Assembly: GCA_016647705.1 (NCBI GenBank)
Contig: CM028328.1
Coordinates: forward strand, 1,732,501-1,796,500
From: Eucommia ulmoides
Lineage: Eukaryota > Streptophyta > Magnoliopsida > Garryales > Eucommiaceae
Direction: 5' to 3'
DNA: 64,000 bases
Below, in pieces: positions 1 to 10,977 of the stretch; positions within the stretch are counted from its first letter, which is position 1; every line of letters starts with the position of its first letter. A program made the translations under genes and the position numbers. The notes below the pieces were generated by a model. The model searched no databases. It worked only from the letters and a program-made list of their open reading frames with translations, and was not told where the DNA came from.

Positions 1-1734
1 GAATATTACCCATGATCTACGATCCACATGCAACTGAATTTTTAATTTTATATATAAAAATTTATAAAAATATAAGAAAAATAGATATTAATATAAAAAA
101 ATAAAAATAAAAATAAAATTATAACCTAGAAAATAATTAATGCCAACTTCTAAAACTATTAATATTTCCACTCATATTTATTTTTGAAGAATAATAAATC
201 AATAAGTAAATAAGCTCCTCGAGGGGATTTTCAATTTTTGTAATTTTGTTTTCAAATAATATTCGTAAAATAATCTAATATGTCATTTTTATGTTGTTCA
301 ATAATTTCTATTATTTAGTTAAGAATTAGAATTTGCAATTGAATAAATTTTGTTTGTAATTAAAGATGGAGATATAAATTTTCATTAAATTGTTGAAAAA
401 AAAAATATGAGGAAGAAATAAGGTGACATATAATTAATTATAATGAAAATAATCATCAACCAAAATATGAATAAATTTCGGTAATGTTCCTCATTATTTA
501 GAATACCTACAACGATATTCCTTATGATTTGAAAAATATTTTCATCACCACTGTAATATCAAAAATTAATTAAAACTATTCAATAAAAACTACTTATAAA
601 TCTCTTAAAAGAATTGCGATTTTGGTTAGTTTCATTTTTAAAATTTTTATCATAATACAATTCCAGTTTCAACTGCTTCTATTACTTTTGAGATCAAATG
701 ATAGTTGTTATATTTTTTTTTAAGTATTTAAAAAGTATTTAGTGTTGAATTTATAAAAACTAAAATTATTTTGAGAATTAAATATTTTTTATTTATGTAA
801 TACATTTTTAATTCTAATTTTTTATTATTTTTTGGGATTAAATGACAGGTTGTTGCATTTTTAGCATTTAAAGAGTACTTACTACTATTTAAAAAAAAAA
901 AATATTCTGAGAAGTAAATATTTTTATTTATTTATAAAATTTACATTTTATATACAAACTTATTTCATTTAGCATTTAAAGAGTATTTTATTTAGTAATA
1001 GTTTCATTCATGTTCAAATAGTAAACTTGTGAATTTTCTAATTGTTATTTTTAACCGTTTATTGTGTTTTTTTCTTTTTAACTTGTTTAGTATATCTGAA
1101 ATTACTTGCATAAAAAATAATATTTTTTCATTACTTATATCAACATATAAGAAATAAACAATATAAAAATAGGAAAAGAAAAGAATTATTTCTTAAAAGA
1201 AAAATAGAAAGTCTAGTAGGTGAAACATTAATAATTTTTTTTTAATATATTTATTTTTTTTAAATTATATTTTATTTAAAAAGAATCGAAATGTCATGTA
1301 AAAATTAAATTATAAAAGTGTAAATATTTCAAATAAAATTAGATGTCGTCTGTTTGCAAGAATTTTAAGATGTTATTGGATTTCTAAAATGACAGAAGGA
1401 GCAACGATTTTTTTGTAAATGAAAAGAGGTGTTTTCGTAGGTTTTTTCGAATCACATGGGATGTCAGTGAAATTTATCCATAAATATTCATTAAATAAAA
1501 AAAAATCACTCAACGCACTATATTAATAATAAATAATAATTAAATTCATTAAATCATTAAATTAATGATAAATAATATTTAAAATTTAATATAAAAATGT
1601 TAAAGGGAGATAAATTGAGAAAAATCAAGACATAAGATTTTTTTTTATGATTTAATGTGTTTAAAATTGGATAATCAACTAGAAGAGAAAGATTAAATTT
1701 GGTGAATTCTCACAAAAATCTTCTAATTTTAAAT
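1..1734. other. AT-rich intergenic DNA, no gene seen
   Basis: Very AT-rich sequence full of A and T runs, with no reading frame, splice-bounded exon or RNA gene that I can support. If the neighbouring pectinesterase remnant still had its second exon it should lie here or beyond the left edge. I see no trace of it in this stretch. Confidence 0.6.
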
Positions 1735-1748
1735 ATTAGGATTAGATA

Positions 1749-2356
1749 TCAATCTTTGACATGTGTGAGTGAGGATTTACCAAAAGTTGCGGAGGAGAAA
1801 ATGGTGTAGCCTTCACGGCCACTCCGACTGCCGGTGATTATCGTTTTCTTCATCCCATCTCTCATCAGCGTAATATTCTTCATGTTGTCCCCAATCATAA
1901 CATTCTCCCTATAAATCCCCCTCTTCACGTGTATCACAAACCTTCTTCCGCCACTCATTCTTGCAGCTGCATCAACAGCTGCCTGAATGGTCTTGTATTG
2001 GCCGGACCCGTCTTGTGCCACCACCGCATCCACTGAAGCCACCGCTGCCTGGAATAGCTTCTGATCTCCGACCGAAACCCATGTCTGTCAATCCGATTCC
2101 AGTCGGTCGTGTCGTTGTTGTTGTGGAGAGCAAGACTGTTGCTTATGAGTTTCGAAACGTTATTGTTCGATATAATCGGCCAAACGAAATCTCTAACACC
2201 CAAATCCGAGAAGCCGTCCCTGTAGGTCTCGACGTTGGTTAAGGCGGCACTAAGCCATGTTTGGGCGTCGAAATTTGTGGCATCACGATCATACAACATT
2301 TTCTTGAGCTGACTAATCGCAATCTTGTATAGAGCCAAACGGTCCCTCCAAGCTGC
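1749..2356 (-). pseudogene. Pectinesterase (PMEI-PME) fragment, frameshifted
   Basis: The minus strand first encodes the end of a pectinesterase-inhibitor domain, with AQTWLSAALTN and then SKLISNSLALHNN. After a frame change near 2075-2100 it encodes the start of the catalytic domain, with TWVSVGDQKLFQ, VVAQDGSGQYKTIQAAVDAA and FVIHVKRGIYREN. Intact enzymes de-esterify cell-wall pectin. Here two family cysteines appear replaced (WRDR where L-DC is usual; ETYRDGF where ETCR is usual), and the N-terminal signal and most of the inhibitor domain are missing. Coding similarity stops after SATF at a possible donor (TTTTG then GTAAAT), which matches a known intron position in this family. No second exon is seen in the remaining 1.7 kb. 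I read it as a dead exon-1 remnant. Confidence 0.85.
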
Positions 2357-2377
2357 TCTCTCTCTCTCTCTCGTTCT

Positions 2378-5300
2378 GGAAATTTGACCCTACCCCCTTA
2401 TTGTGGCTCATGGCTCGTGGCTCGAACGGCTTCGTCCATGGCTAATCGCATAAACATTTTTCAAAAATCAGATTTGATTTCCAGCTCAAAATGGTGCGTG
2501 CCGTGGCTCATGGAATGCTTGCATGGCTTGGGGTAAGGTGTCCGGTTACACCAAGTGTTTATGTCGCCGCCGGTGTCTCCCAATAGAGATGAAAAACAAA
2601 AGATTAAGAGACAAAATAAATGAAGCTTCATTTTACTTGTTAGGGTTGAAGTGATGACATGAATAGCTATATATATTTATATATAATATACAGAGAGAGA
2701 TAGAGAGAAAGAGACACAGTTAGGGTTGAAGTGATGTCGTGAATAACTATATACATATATATAAAGAGAGAAAGATAAAGAGAGAGAGAGCGCACTTAGT
2801 TGAAGAAGAGAGGGAGAGACGGGGGGAGAGAGGGGGATAAGGGAGATTGGTTAAGATTTTTTGGCCGTTGAAGAAACAATTTAAAAAAAAAAAAAAAAAG
2901 ATTAAAGAGATGTTTTTGACATTTTGTACCCTCAAGAAAATCAAGTGAGTTAACCACCATGTAGTGCCTTTTTAATAGGTAATCTTAATTTTTAAAGTTT
3001 AACACAAATATTAAAAAATCTAATTAAGATTTTATTTAAGTTAATGTTAATTTTTAGAAAACGAGAGGTTGTAGTCTATTTTATTTTTAGCATGGGAGTT
3101 GGATTATTCGAGTAAAGACTTTTAGTGTAGTTGTGAGAGATGATGTTAGCGTTGAGAAAGAGTAGTAGTGGTGAGGAAGAATGTTGAAAAGACAGAGAGA
3201 GAATATCAGTTTTGGCAAGAGACAAAATGTCAGATGCATGACTGATTTTTGTCCCTAGAACACGATACGCGGCGTGATGGTTGTAAGGGAGAGAAATGAA
3301 CATACAAACTTCAAACGACTGAATTGAAGATATAATAATTTGACAAAATGTGAGAGTAAGGCCTTTTTATATTCGGTTGAACCTAAATCGTAATTTTTTT
3401 TTATCCTTATCATACATATCCACTCAAACTAATATTCTCTCTTCAAATTGGGTTTCTTCTAAAATATTCTCAAACATTTTACAAAATCAGTAAATTTGTT
3501 AAAAAGTTATTGAACATTTTATAGTTAAAAGATAAATTTTAATTTTAAAAAGTAATATATTTAATAGCTATATTAGTTATATTTTACCACAATAAAAAAA
3601 TAAGAAAAAAATTATTATTGTAGTAATTTTGTTTGATTTATTTTTTAAAAAAAAAAAAGAAAAAAGAAAAAGAAAAAAGAGATGAAAAAAAAAGGAGAAA
3701 ATGATAAATAATAAAAACTAAAAATAACCCCAAAAAATTGGTAATTTTGTATGAACCCAGTATGTCGATTAATTTACTACGGTAACACCACTTATATTTT
3801 ATTTTATTAAAAAATCATCAATTTAATAAAATACTCATGTATAATTTATATGATTCTTTCTCAATAACCATAAATATAAATTTTGAATTATGATAAAAAT
3901 ATATATATAATTTTTAAAATTAATTCAATAAGAAAATAATTAGTGGATTTTTTTATTAGATGGACTTGAGCCATTGTGCTGATACGATATAAGCACTTAA
4001 AAGCAGGTTTATGGTGAAAAATTCCAATGAAAATACATGAGGAAAGAAAAAAACAATTAAAATAAAATTTGTAATGAATAAAGTAAGAAATAGAATTAAT
4101 ATGCAATAAATGTAAATTGATTAGGATTAATATGAAATTAAGAGAAAAATATCACTTAATCATATATTAAACCAAAAATTCTCATTAATCAGATTAATGC
4201 CAGATTTGAGAATCCTTTATATTCAGTGGACAGATTTGCCTTTTGCGAGATTATAAGGATTGAGAGTTTTCATATTGAACAAAATTATTTTATTAAAATT
4301 AAAATAACTATTGTTGTACTCATTTTTTTTCACAATCTAATTATATATTCAAATTCGTCTAAATAAGATCTACAAAACGATATCAAATTCACTATTTTTT
4401 TTTTCATTAATTTCAATTTTCATATTTCATATTACATTCAACATGGTATTTCAAGAATTTTTCAGTTTACATGCGTTACATTTAATATCAAAATTATATT
4501 TATCAGTAAGTCGTATTATATTCAATACACATATAATTTGTTCTATCATCAACATTAATTAATGTTATTTGTTTATTACATTGGATGTTTTAATCAACAT
4601 TTATGGCAAGCAAAAAAAATGTAGTGATATTAATGTTATATATGACATCTACATGCATCCCAATTTAGAACTCTAAAAAAAATATTAATATCAATCACTG
4701 AATGTTATATTCAATATTGGTGCCACACGAACTATAAGATGTTGCATGTAACATTTACATGAAATACAATTCATATCTCCAAAAAAAATGATTAATGTCT
4801 CATTTTAAAGAGGACGATCTCCTGATATTTATTGTGTTAAAAAAATTAATTTTTCAACAATAGGTTCATGATAAAATTACATGTTTCATGTTTAACATTT
4901 TCGATTGGAAGTTACCAGATTTGTTTTCATGTTTTTAGAAGTAAAAATTAAATTATAGCGCCGCATATTTTTAAGAAGTTACCAGATCTGATTCGCACAT
5001 ATTAGGAAAGTAAAATCTCATTAAATAATGGTATATTAGTCACAGTAGGAATGTGAAGATTTCGAGTTTTCATCACAGTAGGAATGTCAGGAATTTTTTG
5101 TGTGTTATATAACTTTTTAAAATTTTACGATTTCAAATTTTTCATAAAAGTATCGAAATCAAATTTTGTGAGTTATATTCTTTCAAAATTTGACAATTTT
5201 GATTTTTTCATAAAAATAGCAATATCTATATTTTTTGTGAGCTATAACATTTTAAAAGTTTAAGATTTTTTTTATTTTTTTTTATTTAATTTCTTTTTTT

Positions 5301-6278
5301 CCGATGTAACAAAAATTGGTATTTTTGAGTTGTAAATAAGTGGGAAGAAAATCAAGAAAAAAAAATTCATTATAACACTTTTACGGTGCGTTTAATAAAT
5401 AAATAAATTAAAAAAAAAACTAATTATATGAATTAAAATATTTTTTTTTTAAAAAAAAACAACATAATGAAAGTGAAATATTAAAGTACAAAATAAAATA
5501 AATTTATATTTAAAAAATGTACTATATAATTTGATTTAATTATTTGTGTGAAATTTATGTTCATCATAAAAATAAAAATCTTTTGAAATATCATGTTGAT
5601 TTATATTGTAATTTTTTTTTTGTTATCTCGGCTTTTTATGATTCTTATAAATTGTTGTTAGAAATTTCAAATGTAGGGTGATTTTCACATCCAATATGAG
5701 ATAAATCTAACAATTTCTCCGTCAGACATCAATTTTTTGGTTGGTTAACTTTCAATCAGATTTTTTTTTTCATTATTAGGCCATTTTTTGTAACTTAAGT
5801 TTTAATATCAGTATAAAGATGATTTTTTATCTCTACGTGAGTCTTTCACTCACACTAATAATTTGATCACTAGTTATTTTCACGTCCGATGTAAATAAAC
5901 CCATCATCAAAATCAATTTAATTTTATAAATTTCTAAATTGTAAATTGACATATTTGTAAAAAAATATTAAACTCTTAATTATTATTTTTTTTTAAAAAA
6001 AATATGTAATTTGAGATTCTTACAACTGTCCATTTTGTTGGAAGACAAAAAAGAAATTAATTAATATTTTTTGGGGGATAGAATACCGTAAAGTAGCTTT
6101 GAATGAAAAAGGCATGAGGCCATGTGTGCCCATATGTCTTTTCATCATCAAAAGGCTATTCTCACATTAGATAATCATTCTTAATGGACTATTTTGCCCT
6201 CCTAAAGAATCTATTTTATTTTTTTTATTATATTTTTTTTCGGTTTCCAGGGTATCTCGCATTACGGTCGGCGGAAAC
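2378..6278. other. Intergenic DNA with GA-rich microsatellite and repeat debris
   Basis: No supportable gene. About 2687-2826 is a GAGA-rich microsatellite beside two diverged copies of a sequence containing TTAGGGTTGAAGTGATG (near 2641 and 2720). Near 5040-5085 a CACAGTAGGAATGT motif occurs twice. The stretch about 5680-5900 resembles the repeat at 9058-9265 (TTTCACATCCAATATGAGATAAA). The rest is AT-rich. Short open frames here are low-complexity. Confidence 0.5.
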
Positions 6279-6779
6279 TAGGGATAGTCATGGGCCCGGA
6301 GGCCCGATCGGCCCGCCCAGCCCGGCCCTATTTTTTTAGGACTTGAGCTTGGTGTTTGAGTCCATGGGCCGGGCTAGGGCCTAAAGACTAAGGCTCATTC
6401 ATTTTTAGGACTGGGCTAAGGCTTGATCATTTTTGTTTAGGGCCAACTCAGCTAGGCCCAAACTTTTTTAAAATATATATTTTATATATATATATTCATA
6501 GAGAAAGAGTTGAGAGATCATTTTGTAATTTTCAATTTTAACTAGATAATTTAGCAAACCTTAGTTTCATTCCTCTCATAAAGAGAGAATTGAGGGACCA
6601 TTTTGTAATTTTAGTATTTAGTTTTTAAATTTAAAAAAAAAAATTATAGGGCCAAGCTAAGGCCGGGTTTGGGCATAAAATTAGGGCCCGATCATAGGGT
6701 CGGGCCGGGCTAGGGCCTAACATTTTTGTGTAATACTCTAGTCAAACCCTTGCCCGAGCCCGGCCCATGACCATCCCTA
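6279..6779. mobile_element. hAT-type MITE, family A (GGGCC-rich ends)
   Basis: Terminal inverted repeats TAGGGATAGTCATGGGCC and GGCCCATGACCATCCCTA bound about 500 bp with no coding capacity. Subterminal regions carry many GGCC and CCCGGCC blocks in otherwise AT-rich DNA. Flanks are GCGGAAAC and GCGGAGAT, a 6-of-8 match expected for a slightly decayed 8-bp hAT target duplication. Other copies lie at 11427, 32321 and about 47338. Confidence 0.85.
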
Positions 6780-6977
6780 GCGGAGATTAATCCCTTGAGA
6801 TACTGTCGGATGCCAAAAACAGGACACCTCGAGCAATTTCTATACACAACCCCAAAGGTTCAATCCCTGGAGGTATTGCTTAAGGAGCCCAAACCCTTTC
6901 TACTTGGACCAATTCATGTTGGTATTTTTTCTTTTATCATTTATTATTACATTTAAGTTATATGTAAAAGTTTAAAT

Positions 6978-7008
6978 AATTATATATATATATATATATA
7001 TATATTAA
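6978..7008. repeat. (AT)n microsatellite
   Basis: Uninterrupted AT dinucleotide run of roughly 26 bp. Confidence 0.9.
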
Positions 7009-7019
7009 TTTTTGCCATG

Positions 7020-7215
7020 AATATCAAATTTTACAACTCACCATTCACCATTCTTTAGAAATTAAATGATTCTGATAAAAGTCTGAAATCACTGCACGAC
7101 ATTTTATATGAAAAATTACAATTATTTTGATCTATTGAGTAATTTTGAATGTTAAAAAAAACTATTGTAATGAGTGAATTGTAAGAACAAAACTTTAAAT
7201 TTGTAGACGGGTCAA
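7020..7215. mobile_element. Fold-back MITE, family C
   Basis: Short non-coding repeat. A central part resembling AAATCACTGCACGACAT recurs, with matching flanks, near 16930, 20555, 22230, 30770, 36930, 39105 and 56020. The copies share the pattern 'cannot code, arms partly inverted, acagtgact/agtcact core'. Borders are approximate. Confidence 0.45.
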
Positions 7216-7503
7216 CAATTTTTTTTTTGTCAAGAGCAGTGTTAAAATAATATATATATATACACGCACACACTAGAGATAGTCCATGTCTAAAGGCACT
7301 AATTAGAAGATCGCCTAATAGCTAGCCTGAAGATCAGATGATCTTGAATAACGAAAGCGGTTTTAATAGTAACGAATTTCACTGCATCAACCTATACAAA
7401 TGTAAATAATATAGTGATAATACAATTATAATAACAATAACAATAATAATTGTATTAATATAAAAAGATACACCAAAATGGGTAATTGTGTAAATTTGCA
7501 AAC

Positions 7504-7511
7504 TATATATA
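7504..7511 (+). promoter_or_regulatory. Probable TATA box of the TAXIMIN gene
   Basis: TATATATA lies 122 bp upstream of the TAXIMIN start codon, which leaves room for a start site near 7540 and a leader of roughly 90 nt. This is a position-based inference. Confidence 0.45.
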
Positions 7512-7632
7512 CACGTCTTTAACGCTTATAGTACAAGGAAATTAGCGTGCGTTCTCAGTTGATTCCTTTCTCGTCTTCCCTATCTGCAGCCAGAGAGAGT
7601 TCTAGTGAGAGAGAATCCCGCGCAGAGAGAAA

Positions 7633-7947
7633 ATGTGCTGCGGAGATGGAGATTGCAGGCCGCTGGGCTTCCTGTTAGGCCTCCCCTTCGCGTTACTATC
7701 GCTCCTCATCTCCATCGTCGGCGTCGTCATCTGGATCGTCGGGTTCGATTCTCTCTCTCTCTCTCTTCCGACTCAATAAATCAATCTCCGGCAATTTTGA
7801 ATTGTTTATTTTGAATCCGCCAGGTTGTTCTTGAGTTGCATATGTCCGTGTTGCCTGTGCTTGACGGTGGTAGTGGAGCTGGCGCTGGAGCTGATCAAAG
7901 CCCCGATTCATGTCATGGAGTGGTTCACCTCTCAGATCCCCTGCTAA
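7633..7947 (+). CDS. TAX: TAXIMIN-like cysteine-rich signalling peptide
   Basis: Exons 7633-7742 and 7824-7947 are joined across an 81-bp intron with a GT donor (7743) and CAG acceptor (7823). The product is 77 residues. It starts [20 protein letters not shown], has one strongly hydrophobic segment at about residues 11-36, then a CICPCCLCL cluster (42-49), and ends in the conserved tail [14 protein letters not shown]. Cysteines fall at 2, 3, 8, 42, 44, 46, 47, 49 and 77. This matches the plant TAXIMIN family (73-77 residues), small secretory-pathway or plasma-membrane peptides linked to specialised metabolism and lateral-organ separation. The start is the first ATG after the purine-rich leader and fits family length. 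Whether it is the TAX1 or TAX2 orthologue cannot be decided here. Confidence 0.93.
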
Positions 7948-8315
7948 GGTTTCATCATCATTATCGTTATTCATCTAATTTATAATCTATCTAGTAAAAT
8001 TTAGGTTATATTACCTGCAGATGATGATATTTGTTCACTTTTTTTTCAATTTTTTTTTTTATCGTGATTGAATTTCCAGTGTTCTACTAGGCGTATTCCG
8101 TTGGATTTGATGCCTGTCTTGTATATCCGATGATTAATACCATGTTCTATTCTAAAATCTTCATCTCCTCTCTTGTAATTTTAGAAATTAAACGTTAATA
8201 TCTTCAAATAGCCGATTCTCAGTTCGATTTCTTCTGTTATATTTGAATGTTCTTATCTCTTGATGCTTAGATTATCAGTTCATATTCTGCTGTTGATCCT
8301 TTAGATCATCAGTTC

Positions 8316-8930
8316 TAGGGTGGCAAAAAAATCCGAACCAACAGGTAACAGAGAAAAATCGAACTAAATGGTCCGAGTTGAAATTGATTAAATGGTTTTG
8401 GTTTTAAATTTAACAACTGAAACGGTTTTGATTTTTGAATAGTAACTGCGTAACCAAACTACAGTCAAACCATGTACGAACTGTGCAACTGATATATATA
8501 TATATAGTATTTACAATTTAATCCCTTTTTATTTATTTATTTACACTTTTAACCCTTAATATTTTAATCCTAGTATATATATTTAGAGACTGTTTGTATT
8601 ATTTGCACTATTATTTATGATTTTATTGTTGTATTTTATTTATTGTTAGGAATTATTACAATTAATAGTTTTGTGATTTGGTTTTTGTTTTTGAAATTTA
8701 TGTTTTATATTTTACTTATGTTTTTGTTCATATATGAGAAACAATAGTCCGCGGTTTTAATTTTGGGTTTTTATAAAATTTAAAAATTTTAAACGGTTTC
8801 GCAGTTTTGGTTAAAACTAAATGGTCCGGTTTTAAAACCGTTTAAAAAACATCGGCAGTTGTGTTATGGTTTTGGTTTTGATTTTGGTTTTGTATGAAAC
8901 CGAGTCGAACTCGGACCGTTGACATCTCTA
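8316..8930. mobile_element. hAT-type MITE, family B, decayed copy
   Basis: Begins TAGGGTGGCAAAAAAATCCGA and ends GTTGACATCTCTA, with internal runs of AACCGAACC/GGTTTTGGTTTTG-type sequence shared with the intact copies at 45716 and 51044. The two flanking octamers do not match, so this copy is older or rearranged. Confidence 0.7.
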
Positions 8931-9057
8931 ACTTGAATAGTTCAATTCATAGTTGCATATGGCTTGTGAAATGTTACTCGACAGTGAAGAGTCTATGGTA
9001 TTGATTTCACAATTTGGGGGTTACTAGTGGTAGGTGGTCATGTTCAATCTCAACCTC

Positions 9058-9265
9058 AGAAACTAGCTAATCAGGTAAAAAAAATTCTTTCACTTATAAC
9101 TTGATCATCAGTTCCTTTCACATTCAATGTAAGATAAACTCAACAATCTCCTCTCTCACACATCGGACTTTGATCGGCTATAATCTGACTACTGGTTCCT
9201 TCCACATCCAATGTGAGATAAACTCAGCAATCTCTTCTCTTACACATTGAGCTTTGTCGGCTAAC
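9058..9265. repeat. Dispersed repeat with internal duplication
   Basis: Two adjacent diverged copies share CACATTCAATGTAAGATAAA and then 'ctcagcaatctcttctc'. Related sequence is at about 5680-5900, 36520-36680 and 45117-45350. It is non-coding and of unknown class. Confidence 0.5.
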
Positions 9266-9629
9266 ACTTGTCTATCCCTTTGTGAGCATCCCGGCCTTTG
9301 TTAGTATTTGGCCAAAGTTGTTATAACTGGACCCTGATACCTTGGGTGGCGGTGGACTTCTTTTAATCCCAAAAATTAGCTCATAAAGTGAGACTTTGTT
9401 TTCATACTTATAATCTGACCGTCTCTCCCTTCACATAGCTGTTACTAGACACAAAAAGTTTGGGTTCATATGATTGACTCTCAGTTTGGGGGGTTAGTAA
9501 CTGCAATTATTCTTGTGAACTGTCAGTGCACTCAGAAGATTAGGGTATTGGCTTCACTATTTAGGGGTCAGTAGTTGCGTTTTGGCTTGTGAAATGTTAC
9601 TAGACGTTGGAAATTTAGGGATTTTTTAG

Positions 9630-10488
9630 TAGGGGTGTACACGGGTCGAGTGGGCGGTATTTTGGACAAATCTGGGACCCGACCCGAATGTGTGGGGTCT
9701 GGAATTTCTAAATCCGACTTCGACCGAATAGAGTGATAATCCGATGGTTTCGGATGTTGTCGGATTCGGTTGGATGAAGAACAGAAACAAGAATGTAAAC
9801 AAATAGAACGAAAAAACATCCAGGGTATTCAAATGTATAACGAAACTTAGATGGATTTAACAGAAACAAAGCACAAATCAGACTAGAACAAAACTTAGAA
9901 CATATTCAGCAAAAACAAAAAGGGAATTATAACAAAACTTTCAAATACTTGTGTTCACGCCTCACGTTTTCGTTAACAATTGTCCCTACATCTTCGTTAA
10001 CTGCTGGTTCTTCAGACGGTAATAATAGATCTAGATAAGAATCGAATACATATTGCGAAGAAGAAGAATCAAAGTCTATCTTCGGATGACATATTGGGAA
10101 AAAGAAAAAGAATCCAAGATGAAGAATCAAAGAAGAGAATAGGAAGAAAGGCGAAAAACGAGTTTGGAATATTTGGGTTTACCCTAATTCAGGTTGGAGA
10201 AGAAAGGAAGAGAAACTCAGAAACGATGGAGAAGATCGACTTGCGAAAATGAGAGGTGGCAAGCAAATGAACCCTAAAAAACCTAAAATCCTATAAATAT
10301 CAAGGTCAGCGGTTGAGTTGAGTGATGTTCGGGTGGGCGATGTATACACTCGCAATCCGCTATCCGATCCGAAATTGAGCAAATATATTGGGTTCACCCG
10401 AGCCGACCGAGTCTTAACACAACAGACCCGAGTTTTATAGGCCGGGTCGGTCGGTTACGACGGGTGGGTCGTATTCTGCACAACCCTA
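9630..10488. mobile_element. hAT-type non-autonomous element (TAGGGGTGTACA ends)
   Basis: Inverted termini TAGGGGTGTACACGGGTCG and TCTGCACAACCCTA bound 859 bp. Subterminal regions are rich in GACCCG/CGGGTC. The flanks TTTTTTAG and GTTTTTAG match at 7 of 8 positions, as for an hAT target duplication. The interior holds short minus-strand open frames but no transposase domain that I recognise. Confidence 0.8.
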
Positions 10489-10977
10489 GTTTTTAGTATT
10501 GACTCCTCAATTTAGGGGTTAGTAACTGCAATTATTCTTGTGAAATGTTACTAAACAATGAAAAATTTAGGGTTTATATTATTTATTTTCTCAGTTCAGG
10601 GATTAATAACTGCAATTATTCTTCTGAAATGTTACTAGACACAAAACTTTAGGGTTATATATGATTGATTTCTCAATTTAGGGGTTAGAAACTGCAATTA
10701 TCTTTTATTGATCAAGAGTTTCATTATTGTAACAAATTGCAATTTTATTCATTAACATGAACAATCCTCCAAAGATGCAAACTATGTTTGGAATTTTATT
10801 ACACATACACCCCCAACACATGTAATAAGGTACAATCAAACCCCGGAAAATTCGAAAAAACAAAACACTTCAAAACAAACTATTTACAGAAACCACCCCC
10901 ATATTTTTAGCTTGATGAAAGACTTTAGATACCCTCACCGCCAGTTCCCCGCCGGAGCCGGGGATCTTTCTCGTCGG
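10489..10977. other. Repeat remnants and LEA 3' flank
   Basis: 10497-10710 holds units of the ~80-bp degenerate repeat. About 10710-10977 is the likely 3' untranslated and downstream region of the LEA gene on the minus strand. No other gene is seen. Confidence 0.5.

Larger units (their letters stand above)
8935..10710. repeat. Degenerate ~80-bp repeat downstream of TAXIMIN
   Basis: A diverged unit recognisable by GGGGTTAGTAACTGCAATTA, CTTGTGAAATGTTACTAGAC and 'aaatttagggtt' recurs near 8950, 9480, 9545, 10505, 10595 and 10670. The array is interrupted by the repeat at 9058-9265 and the 859-bp element at 9630-10488. No coding function is evident. Confidence 0.6.

Noticed and set aside
2747-3303. 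Short minus-strand frames near the GA microsatellite
   Set aside because: Low-complexity Phe/Ser/Leu-rich translations of GA- and A-rich DNA.
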